A DNA stretch of 6,326 nt from NCBI GenBank assembly GCA_016206385.1, contig JACQRS010000280.1:1-6326 (forward strand), read 5' to 3'. The position numbers and the translations under genes were made by a program. The notes under the pieces were generated by a model that worked only from the letters and a program-made list of their open reading frames with translations, searched no databases and was not told where the DNA came from. The first letter of the stretch is position 1. Every line of letters starts with the position of its first letter. This DNA comes from Candidatus Rokuibacteriota bacterium. Its GTDB lineage: Bacteria; Methylomirabilota; Methylomirabilia; Rokubacteriales; CSP1-6. Of the stretch, positions 1-4,834 are shown piece by piece.

Positions 1-103
1 CTCTGGGCCGCGCGGGTGGAACCTGGCGTTCTGCCCCCGAGGCTGTCGCCAACGGGATGCAGGTACTTCGACCCGGACCCCGACCTTCTCACGCCTGACC
101 CCG

Positions 104-117
104 GGAGCGATCGCTCC
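104..117. promoter_or_regulatory. 14-bp perfect palindrome, possible operator
   Basis: GGAGCGATCGCTCC is a perfect inverted repeat with no spacer, about 160 bases before the first gene. A dyad of this size could bind a dimeric regulator. It could also be the stem of an upstream terminator, though no T-tract follows. It contains the octamer GCGATCGC, which is over-represented in some genomes for unrelated reasons. Its function is unproven. Confidence 0.3.
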
Positions 118-229
118 TCTCGGGCACCCCCGAAGTTTCTGTAGCCGGCTCTTCAGTTCCCACGCCGGGCGACTTGTCGTTCTGAGCTCGGGGGCTCTAT
201 CTCCGGGCGCTTCGACCGACTGGTCCCCG

Positions 230-244
230 CTCGGTGGGTCCGAG
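230..244 (+). promoter_or_regulatory. Small hairpin upstream of first ribosome binding site
   Basis: CTCGG (230-234) and CCGAG (240-244) form a 5-bp stem with a 5-base loop, ending about 18 bases before the first purine-rich ribosome binding sequence. It could influence mRNA stability or translation of the Spy-like gene, but a stem this short is common by chance at this GC content. Confidence 0.2.
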
Positions 245-252
245 TACACCCT

Positions 253-268
253 GACGATCAATGGAGGA
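253..268 (+). repeat. 16-bp direct repeat, copy 1 (ribosome binding region)
   Basis: GACGATCAATGGAGGA is repeated exactly at 2731-2746. Both copies lie just ahead of a gene start (280 and 2756) and end in the GGAGGA Shine-Dalgarno core. A shared translation-initiation region, or a relic of duplication or recombination between leaders, would explain it. Confidence 0.7.
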
Positions 269-279
269 CGGAGGAGTCC

Positions 280-870
280 ATGACGAAGCGAGTGTTCGTA
301 GTCCTTGCCGTTCTCGTGTTTCTTGGCGGCGGCCTCACGCTCGTAGCCGCGGCGCACGAAACCAGGGAAGCGGAGCGCGCCGCTTCCGACGGGATGATGG
401 GGCGGATGATGGGGTCCCGCATGGGCATGATGGGCAGGGACCCGATGATGAGCCACATGGCCGGGATGGCCGTGAGGTCCGGCCATGGCTCCGCCGAGCG
501 GCCCTGGCTGAGCATGGCCCTTCACCACCGGGAACGGCTCGGCCTGTCTCCCGATCAGACGAAGACGCTCGAGTCCCTTCGCTCCGAGTTCGAGAAGAAG
601 GCGATACGGCAGTCTGCGGAGATCCGGGTCGCCGAGATGGAGCTCGCAGACCTTCTCCGGACTGAGCCGGTGGATATGACGAGGGTGGAGGCCGCCCTGG
701 GCCGGATCGAAGGCTTGCGGACCGAGCTCCGCCTGATGCGGATCAAGACCGTGGAGCAGGGCAAGGCCGTTCTCACCCCCGAGCAGCGGAAGAAGCTGGT
801 GTCACTGAGCTCGCACCACTCGCCTCACGCCGACGCGGACATGATGGGCGGCGGTGGTCACTCGAGGTAG
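280..870 (+). CDS. Exported Spy/CpxP-like Met- and His-rich periplasmic protein
   Basis: This 196-residue protein resembles Spy/CpxP/ZraP-type periplasmic proteins, which act as chaperones or metal-responsive stress sensors. Residues 1-25 form a Sec signal peptide (basic TKR, a hydrophobic core, then VAAA), with cleavage probably before His26. Residues 39-63 are strikingly Met-rich (11 Met, as MM pairs among Gly, Arg and Asp), a pattern often linked to copper or silver binding. A helical domain follows, with LSPDQ at 89-93 and LTPEQ at 165-169, the paired LTxxQ-type motifs of the family, and a charged helical middle. The tail is His/Met-rich (HHSPH near 179-183, then MM and a final His). The start has two purine-rich ribosome binding sequences (263-268 and 270-276). 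It is the first gene of the same-strand cluster, 33 bases before the CcdA-like gene. The metal ligand is inferred. Confidence 0.8.
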   Translation: MTKRVFVVLAVLVFLGGGLTLVAAAHETREAERAASDGMMGRMMGSRMGMMGRDPMMSHMAGMAVRSGHGSAERPWLSMALHHRERLGLSPDQTKTLESLRSEFEKKAIRQSAEIRVAEMELADLLRTEPVDMTRVEAALGRIEGLRTELRLMRIKTVEQGKAVLTPEQRKKLVSLSSHHSPHADADMMGGGGHSR

Positions 871-903
871 ACGCGCGACCGAGACAAGGGTGCGAGTGCG
901 GCC

Positions 904-1662
904 ATGGAGCTCATGAGGGAGTGGTACCTTCTGCTGAGCCGGGTCAACGTCACGCTCGGCGAGCCACTGAAACAGTGGTCCGACGCGCTCAACGCGCCGA
1001 TGCTCAGCGCCCTCCTGCTCGGTCTGCTGGGCGCCACGGCCCCGTGCCAGTTGACGACAAACCTCTCGGCCATCGCCTACGTGTCCCGACGACCGGGGGA
1101 GGGGCGGTCGTGGGTGGAGGCGGTCACGTACACGCTGGGCAAAGTGCTCGTCTACACGCTCGCTGGCGGCGCGATCATCGTACTGGGCCTGCAGATTCAG
1201 GCCTCGACGGTGCCCGTGGTCGTCCTGGCGCGGAAGCTGCTCGGGCCGCTCATGATCGTCATCGGCCTCGTGTTTCTCGGGCTGGTGAACCTGCGCCTCA
1301 CGGTAGGGCAGCGGCTCGCCGAGGCAATCCAGCGCCGCCTGCCGGCCCGGGGCGCTTGGGGCGCCTTCCTGATGGGCGTGGTCTTCTCGTTCGCGTTCTG
1401 CCCGACACTCTTCCTCCTCTTCTTCGGCCTCACGATACCCCTGGGGCTTCGGTCTCGCGCCGGCGTCCTCATCCCGGCGCTCTTCGCCCTGGGCACTGCG
1501 CTGCCGCTCTTGGCGTACGCCGCGCTCCTGCGGTGGGGCGCCACACTGGCCGGGGGGGACATCGAGCGGCTCTCGCGGAGCCATACGGTCGTGCGACGGG
1601 TCGGGGGAGCGATCTTCATCATCGCAGGCGTCAACGACACGCTGACGTACTGGGCGCTCTGA
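904..1662 (+). CDS. CcdA/DsbD-type transmembrane thiol-electron transporter
   Basis: This 252-residue protein has about six membrane helices (roughly residues 32-60, 75-98, 107-130, 150-176, 184-208 and 232-252). It fits the CcdA/DsbD transmembrane superfamily (including DsbD_2 and SafE-like members), which passes electrons from cytoplasmic thioredoxin across the membrane to extracytoplasmic thiol proteins. The supporting signature is one Cys in each half of a pseudo-repeat: Cys48 in GATAPCQLT and Cys166 in FAFCPTLFLLFFGL, each followed by Pro or polar residues, as in the redox-active pair of CcdA. The start at 904 has only a weak ribosome binding sequence, and Met4 (913) is a possible alternative. 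It is the likely electron donor for the downstream UxxC redoxin at 3279-3890, which has its own membrane anchor. A sulfite-exporter (TauE/SafE) label is possible, but the Cys pair argues for thiol chemistry. Confidence 0.8.
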   Translation: MELMREWYLLLSRVNVTLGEPLKQWSDALNAPMLSALLLGLLGATAPCQLTTNLSAIAYVSRRPGEGRSWVEAVTYTLGKVLVYTLAGGAIIVLGLQIQASTVPVVVLARKLLGPLMIVIGLVFLGLVNLRLTVGQRLAEAIQRRLPARGAWGAFLMGVVFSFAFCPTLFLLFFGLTIPLGLRSRAGVLIPALFALGTALPLLAYAALLRWGATLAGGDIERLSRSHTVVRRVGGAIFIIAGVNDTLTYWAL

Positions 1663-1747
1663 TGCGTATACGCCGGGGGGGAGCCATGGCCCTCAGCGTG
1701 GCGTGACGAGGGTCTGGGGCTGAGCCGATTCGAGACTCTACCCGTCT

Positions 1748-1755
1748 GAGGAGGA
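1748..1755 (+). promoter_or_regulatory. Strong Shine-Dalgarno of the propeller gene
   Basis: GAGGAGGA lies 8 bases before the ATG at 1764 and fixes that start. It shows the gene can be initiated efficiently by itself despite a 101-base gap after the CcdA-like gene. That gap holds nothing else I can name. Confidence 0.75.
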
Positions 1756-1763
1756 TTTCCCGA

Positions 1764-2636
1764 ATGCTCAAGCAGATCTGTGGCATCAGCGCCGCTCTGG
1801 CGGTCGTGGCCGCCGTTAGCGCCACCGCCGTCAGGGCCAGCGAGAAGAACTCGTTCGAGCATGTGCATGCGCTCGCGATGGACGCCCGGGGACGCGCGCT
1901 CTTCCTGGGGACGCACGCGGGCCTCTTCCACAGCGAGGACGGCGGGCGGTCATGGCAGCGCGTCGTGCTCCCGGGGAGTCACTCGCACGTCGACGTGATG
2001 GCCGTGGCCGCGGACCCGAAGGACCCGTCGACGGTCTACGCAGGGACACACGAGGCCGGCGTTTTCAAGAGCACCGACGGCGGGAAGTCGTGGCGCGCGG
2101 CCGGCGCCGGGCTCGGGGGCCCCGACGTTCACGGACTCGCCGTCGATCCCAACGCGCCGCAGAAACTGCACGCGGCGGTGCGGAACAAGGGCGAGGGAAT
2201 CTATCGGACGACCGACGGCGGCGAGAGGTGGGTACGCGTGGACGACGGCCCGGGCGGAGAGGTGAAGGTGCTGGCGTCCGTGAACATCTCGACCGGGATG
2301 GGCGGGATCTTCCTCTACGCCGGGACGGCGGAGGGGCTCCAGCGCAATCCGGACTGCTTCTGAGGCTGGAAGTTGGTGGGCGGTCTGCCCACGACCACGG
2401 TGAACGGGTTCGCCGTGCACCCGACCAACCCGAAGGTCATGTACGTCGCGACGCGCCAGGGCGTCTTCCGCACCGACAACGCCGGCAGGACTTGGACGCG
2501 CGCGACGAACGGGCCCCAGGACGTCGCCGCGGTGGCGGTGAACCCGAGCAACCCGAGCGAGATCTACGCCGCGACGGTTGACGGGCAGGTCTTCCGGAGC
2601 AGCGACGGCGGTCTCCGGTGGGGAGGGCAGCGATGA
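1764..2636 (+). CDS. Exported Asp-box beta-propeller selenoprotein (in-frame TGA read as Sec200)
   Basis: Read through the TGA at 2361-2363, this encodes 290 residues. A signal peptide (about 1-25, ending AVRAS) is followed by BNR/Asp-box repeats of the sialidase/YCF48-like beta-propeller type. Canonical S/T-x-D-x-G-x-x-W boxes begin near residues 57, 103, 149, 237 and 279. The missing box falls at 195-202 and reads N-P-D-C-F-U-G-W: it keeps Asp at position 3 and Trp at position 8, with Cys198 and Sec200 in the loop. Box spacing is 46, 46, 46, 42 and 42, so the repeat series runs straight through the TGA. Stopping at 199 would lose the last third of the propeller. The family resembles proteins annotated as sialidase-like or F510_1955-family glycosylhydrolases. 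I see no evidence for glycosidase activity; a redox or metal-binding C-x-U site is the inferred role. A sequencing error or a true nonsense mutation is the alternative. Confidence 0.8.
2361..2363 (+). other. In-frame TGA, putative selenocysteine codon (propeller)
   Basis: The TGA is preceded by Cys-Phe (TGC TTC) and followed by Gly-Trp, giving C-F-U-G-W. The same frame stays open for 90 more sense codons with two further Asp boxes. A Cys at this position would give CxC, a plausible ancestral or homologous form. No ribosome binding site or credible start lies just downstream that would make the second half a separate gene (the first available start-like codon is TTG at 2373). Confidence 0.8.
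2372..2396 (+). promoter_or_regulatory. Putative bacterial SECIS element 1
   Basis: A perfect 6-bp stem, GTGGGC (2376-2381) with GCCCAC (2387-2392), closes a 5-base loop, GGTCT. The loop starts 18 nt after the TGA, and both its first bases are G. Known bacterial SECIS elements place the apical loop roughly 16-37 nt after the UGA with a G in the first two loop positions. The loop is nearly identical to the AGGUCU loop of the E. coli fdhF element as I recall it. Lower pairs 2374-2394 and 2372-2396 extend the stem across single mismatches. Confidence 0.7.
2621..2627 (+). promoter_or_regulatory. Possible alternative ribosome binding site before ATG 2633
   Basis: GGGAGGG lies 5 bases before an ATG at 2633 whose ATGA overlaps the stop of the propeller gene. 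Initiation here would add 41 residues of low-complexity sequence to the zinc-ribbon protein. I prefer the start at 2756, which has a stronger site and a sensible N-terminus, but translational coupling here cannot be excluded. Confidence 0.2.
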
Positions 2637-2730
2637 CAGCGGGATTGGGCCGGACCCTGGTGCCGCGAGCGTCCTCGCCGTCACTCCCGGGGCGGCGGCA
2701 GCGGGCGGCGGCGGCACCGCGAGGATTGCC

Positions 2731-2746
2731 GACGATCAATGGAGGA
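2731..2746 (+). repeat. 16-bp direct repeat, copy 2, with Shine-Dalgarno of the zinc-ribbon gene
   Basis: This copy is identical to 253-268. It runs into GGAGGAGG (2741-2748), 7 bases before the ATG at 2756. This decides the start of the zinc-ribbon gene and ties its leader to that of the first gene in the cluster. Confidence 0.7.
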
Positions 2747-2755
2747 GGTGCGAAC

Positions 2756-3265
2756 ATGTCCGAGCCTCTACATGAGAGACGCCTGGCGGATATCGCGACG
2801 CCCGAAAACGGGGACACGCCTTCAGGGGCGAGGCCTGTCCCGAGCTACTGCTCGTTCTGCGGCGAGCGAGCCCGCGCTGAGGGCCCGCCGGTCGAGCGCT
2901 TCGGCGAGGTCTTCTGCTCGGTCGAGCACGCCGACGCATTCGTCCTGGAGGTGCGGAGGGCTCGAGTCCAGACGGCGGCGAGTGTCGGGGTTCCCGACGC
3001 GCAGGCCGCGCGCGAGTCGGAGTCGACGACAGCGCAACCGCGGCCAGGGGGCTGGAAGCGATACCTCACGTGGGCGGTCTGCTGCGGGACGCCGCTGCTG
3101 GCCATCGTCATCCTGGCCGGTGGCGGAGCTGCGCTGCTCGGCGCGGCCGGCGGCCTTCTTCCACTGCTGGGGCTTCTCGCGTGTCCGCTCGCGATGTTCT
3201 TCATGATGCGGGCGATGTCGAAGATGGAGCATCGCGACAACACCAAGGACCGCAGGGACGAGTGA
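2756..3265 (+). CDS. Small membrane protein with zinc-ribbon/TRASH-like N-terminus and DUF2933-like C-terminus
   Basis: The 169-residue protein has two parts. Near the N-terminus, C32-x-x-C35 followed by F-C54-S-x-x-x-H58 resembles TRASH/MYM-type metal-binding modules (CxxC, then FCS and a fourth ligand), with His in place of the usual fourth Cys. After a polar linker (about 70-100) come two hydrophobic segments, about 105-125 and 128-151, with a Cys pair at 109-110 and Cys143 in LLPLLGLLACPLAMFFMMRAM. This segment recalls DUF2933 proteins, small membrane proteins often found in copper-resistance neighbourhoods. The positive KR at 101-102 suggests the N-terminal domain is cytoplasmic. The gene sits 13 bases before the seleno-redoxin, so they are probably co-transcribed. 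Metal sensing or handling is inferred from the Cys residues and the context; the family match is moderate. Confidence 0.7.
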   Translation: MSEPLHERRLADIATPENGDTPSGARPVPSYCSFCGERARAEGPPVERFGEVFCSVEHADAFVLEVRRARVQTAASVGVPDAQAARESESTTAQPRPGGWKRYLTWAVCCGTPLLAIVILAGGGAALLGAAGGLLPLLGLLACPLAMFFMMRAMSKMEHRDNTKDRRDE

Positions 3266-3278
3266 GCGCGCAGGGTCT

Positions 3279-3890
3279 ATGGGGCGGAAGGCACGAGCCA
3301 AGCTCGAACGGCGGATGAAGGGCGGGCAGGAACGTCGCCGCTCGACACGCCGCTGGCGAAGGCGCTGGGTGCTGAGCTTGTTGCTCGCCCTGGCTGTGAT
3401 CGGCGGCGGCGCCGCGACCTGGCTCGGGACGAGACCGCCGGCGCCCGAACCCGCACCGAGATTCAATCTTCTAGCGTCCACCGGCCGCGTAGTCACACTC
3501 GATGAGTTCCTGGGAAAGCAGGAGGTGGTCCTCATTTTCTACATGGTGGCGACCTGAGGGAGTTGCCGCGTGCAGCTCGGGAGGCTGCCCTCGAGGATCG
3601 GTGAGCTGACGGCGGAAGGGGCCGCGGTGCTCGCGATCAGCATCGACACGCCGGAAGCCGCGGCCCGGTTGACCAGGGACCTGTCTCTGCCCTTCCCGAT
3701 CCTCTCCGACCCTCGAATGGAGGCCATTCGCGCGTTCGGGATGAAAGGCGAAGGGATGGACATGGCCGATATGGGCTATGTGGTGGTCGACCGGCAGGGG
3801 CGCATCCGCACCCGGCAGGTCGATCGCCGGTTCGGCGAGAACGTCGGGATGATCGTACGCGCGGTACGCGACGCGAAACGCGACGCCTGA
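3279..3890 (+). CDS. Membrane-anchored peroxiredoxin/TlpA-like seleno-redoxin (in-frame TGA read as Sec93)
   Basis: Read through the TGA at 3555-3557, this encodes 203 residues. An Arg/Lys-rich cytoplasmic stretch (1-29) precedes one membrane helix (about 30-49) and a Pro-rich linker (53-60), placing the catalytic domain outside the membrane. The AhpC/TSA-redoxin fold follows: PRFNL, a VVLIFY strand (83-88), then T92-U93-G-S-C96-R-V-Q-L. This aligns with the FYRGxWCPYCRxQL/WCxxC active site of peroxiredoxin-like and TlpA-like proteins, Sec replacing the first Cys. Further core elements are AVLAISIDTPEAA (116-128), LPFPILSDP (137-145) and the strand GYVVVDRQGRIR (166-177). Both halves are needed for the fold, since the first lacks the resolving Cys. 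The likely activity is thiol/selenol reduction of peroxides or disulfides, probably recharged by the CcdA-like protein at 904. The ribosome binding sequence (AGGG at 3272) is weak, so start from Met13 is possible. Confidence 0.85.
3555..3557 (+). other. In-frame TGA, putative selenocysteine codon (redoxin UxxC)
   Basis: The TGA stands exactly where the first active-site Cys of a CxxC redoxin belongs (T-U-G-S-C-R). The frame then remains open for 110 sense codons with a clean redoxin C-terminal half. The fragment after the TGA has no ribosome binding site, and its first start-like codon (GTG 3570) falls after the second catalytic Cys. A separate gene would therefore make no sense. Confidence 0.88.
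3567..3593 (+). promoter_or_regulatory. Putative bacterial SECIS element 2
   Basis: GCAGC (3572-3576) pairs with GCTGC (3584-3588), with an added T-G wobble (3577-3583). The loop is CGGGA (3578-3582), starting 20 nt after the TGA with G as its second base. Below it, pairs 3570-3590, 3568-3592 and 3567-3593 alternate with single mismatches. A competing fold pairs GGG (3579-3581) with CCC (3588-3590), closing the loop AGGCTG, also with a G in the first two positions and within the allowed distance. Confidence 0.6.
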
Positions 3891-3905
3891 AGGGGAACGA
3901 TCCAT

Positions 3906-4706
3906 ATGGAAGGGAGCGGATGGATGTCGCGGTGGTTTCGGTGGAGTCTCGCCGGTCTTGCGATCGGCGGAAGCGTGGTGCTGTTCGTCCTATTCCTGCG
4001 GAGCAGACCCAGCGCGCATACGATTCCCTTCGAGCACTGGTACGGCAACTGGGGGGCGGTCCTGCTGGCGGCAGGCGTCTTCACGGTCTTCGTGCTCGGC
4101 TTCGTGCGACCCCGCCTCCGGTCCGAGTGGCGGAACGCCGGGCTCGCCACGGCCTTCTTCATCTCGCTCTTCACCGAGATGTTCGGCATCCCGTTGACCG
4201 TCTATCTGGTCGCGCCGCTCCTCAGGCTGCCGCCCACCCTCTTCGGCCACGCGGAGAGCCATCTGTGGGCCTTCGCCATGGACCGGCTGGGGCTCCTGCC
4301 GCTCCAGTACGGGGTCCACGTCGTCATGGTTCTGAGCCTCGGGCTCATCGGGACGGGCGTGAGCCTCGTCGCGCTTGGATGGGCGACCGTATATCGCGGG
4401 CGCGATCGGCTGGTGACGGAGGGAATCTACCGATACCTCCGCCATCCGCAGTACCTGGGCCTGATCCTGGTCGTCGTCGCGTTCAACATCCAGTGGCCGA
4501 CCCTTCCCACGCTCGTGATGGCCCCCGTGCTGATCGTCATGTACACGCGCCTGGCGGGACGAGAGGACCGGGAGTTGGCGGCGCGCTTCGGCGAGGCGTT
4601 TCAGGAATATGCGGCCCGGACGCCGGCGTTCATACCGTGGAGAAGCACTGGACCAGCCGAGGGGCCTGATCGGGCAAGAGTAGGCCTTTGGCCTCGAAGA
4701 CCCTGA
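3906..4706 (+). CDS. Isoprenylcysteine carboxyl methyltransferase (ICMT)-like membrane protein
   Basis: This 266-residue protein has about five to six membrane helices (near 14-32, 47-66, 80-104, 135-160, 183-193 and 198-214). The C-terminal third has the signature of the ICMT/PEMT-like methyltransferase superfamily: G173-x-Y-R-Y-x-R-H-P-x-Y-x-G185, then acidic R-E-D-R-E (219-223), F-G (228-229), a Tyr and TPAFIPW (239-245). These residues form the SAM and substrate site in the family. Bacteria generally lack prenylated CaaX proteins, so the substrate is unknown; such genes recur in metal-resistance and redox neighbourhoods. Start: AGGGGA (3891-3896), 9 bases before the ATG and immediately after the redoxin stop, so the pair is very likely co-transcribed. 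The last 20 residues (PAEGPDRARVG onward) are atypical, Arg/Pro-rich, and overlap a small hairpin. Confidence 0.8.
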   Translation: MEGSGWMSRWFRWSLAGLAIGGSVVLFVLFLRSRPSAHTIPFEHWYGNWGAVLLAAGVFTVFVLGFVRPRLRSEWRNAGLATAFFISLFTEMFGIPLTVYLVAPLLRLPPTLFGHAESHLWAFAMDRLGLLPLQYGVHVVMVLSLGLIGTGVSLVALGWATVYRGRDRLVTEGIYRYLRHPQYLGLILVVVAFNIQWPTLPTLVMAPVLIVMYTRLAGREDRELAARFGEAFQEYAARTPAFIPWRSTGPAEGPDRARVGLWPRRP

Positions 4707-4730
4707 AGCGGTCGCGCCACTGGAGCGCGA
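4682..4730 (+). terminator. Two consecutive hairpins at the end of the cluster
   Basis: AGGCC-TTT-GGCCT (4682-4694) is a tight hairpin inside the last codons of the methyltransferase-like gene. TCGCGC (4712-4717) pairs perfectly with GCGCGA (4725-4730) across a 7-base loop just after its stop. No T-tract follows, so this is not a classic intrinsic terminator. It could protect the 3' end or mark a factor-dependent end. It coincides with the 128-base gap before the next gene. Confidence 0.35.
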
Positions 4731-4834
4731 GGACCCGGTGACCACGCCCGGTCCTCATCAAGATCAAATCCGCTCGCCGGTGAGCCCAGGATCGAGCTTC
4801 TCCATTCGGCCAGGGGTGTTGAGGGGGTCTGCCA
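4707..4834. other. Gap between the redox cluster and the hydrolase gene
   Basis: These 128 bases hold the second hairpin of the preceding entry, then no recognisable promoter boxes, and finally GAGGGGG (4821-4827), a ribosome binding sequence 7 bases before the hydrolase ATG. The size of the gap and the hairpins suggest a transcription-unit boundary, with weak support. Confidence 0.4.

Larger units (their letters stand above)
1..279. other. Leader region with small dyads, no supported gene
   Basis: I see no convincing gene here. Two forward frames are open (1-144, and 2-283 ending in a TGA that overlaps the next start), but their translations are rich in Pro, Arg and Ser and match no family I recognise, so they are probably chance open frames in GC-rich DNA. 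An upstream gene could end here but cannot be shown. The region holds a 14-base perfect palindrome (104-117), a GAGC/GCTC dyad (184-197) and a CTCGG/CCGAG hairpin (230-244) just ahead of the first gene's ribosome binding site. No strong sigma-70 promoter is readable. The regulatory sites of the downstream cluster most likely lie here. Confidence 0.5.

Noticed and set aside
174..203. Possible sigma-70 promoter (TTGTCG, then TATCTC 18 bases later)
   Set aside because: Only about 4/6 and 3/6 matches to consensus in GC-rich DNA; too weak to call.
2..283. Open frame across the leader ending in ATGA overlap with the first gene
   Set aside because: The stop-start overlap looked like coupling, but the translation is Ser/Arg/Pro-rich and unrecognisable, and the leader contains palindromes instead.
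802..1584. Long antisense open frame (260 codons) opposite the CcdA-like gene
   Set aside because: It mirrors a membrane protein gene in GC-rich DNA. Its translation is Glu/Arg/Gln-rich low complexity with no recognisable domain.
921..1706. + strand open frame overlapping the CcdA-like gene
   Set aside because: It is an out-of-frame shadow, rich in Arg, Gly and Pro with no family features, while the 904-1662 frame gives clear membrane helices and the Cys pair.
1660..1749. Third selenocysteine: readthrough of the TGA ending the CcdA-like gene
   Set aside because: The following frame encodes a short unstructured tail. The protein already ends where the last membrane helix ends (NDTLTYWAL), so this is an ordinary stop.
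2373..2636. Propeller C-terminal part as an independent gene
   Set aside because: It is in the same frame as the upstream half, starts with TTG without a ribosome binding site, and continues the same repeat series, so it is the read-through part of one protein.
1950..2717. Antisense open frame (255 codons) opposite the propeller gene
   Set aside because: Arg/Pro/Val-rich mirror translation without domains; the sense strand shows periodic Asp boxes.
2361..3557. General reassignment of TGA (to Trp or Gly)
   Set aside because: TGA ends six of the seven genes here, and Trp positions use TGG throughout.
3570..3890. Redoxin C-terminal part as an independent gene
   Set aside because: It would begin at GTG after the catalytic Cys96 with no ribosome binding site, leaving neither half functional. 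Readthrough at the TGA explains both halves.
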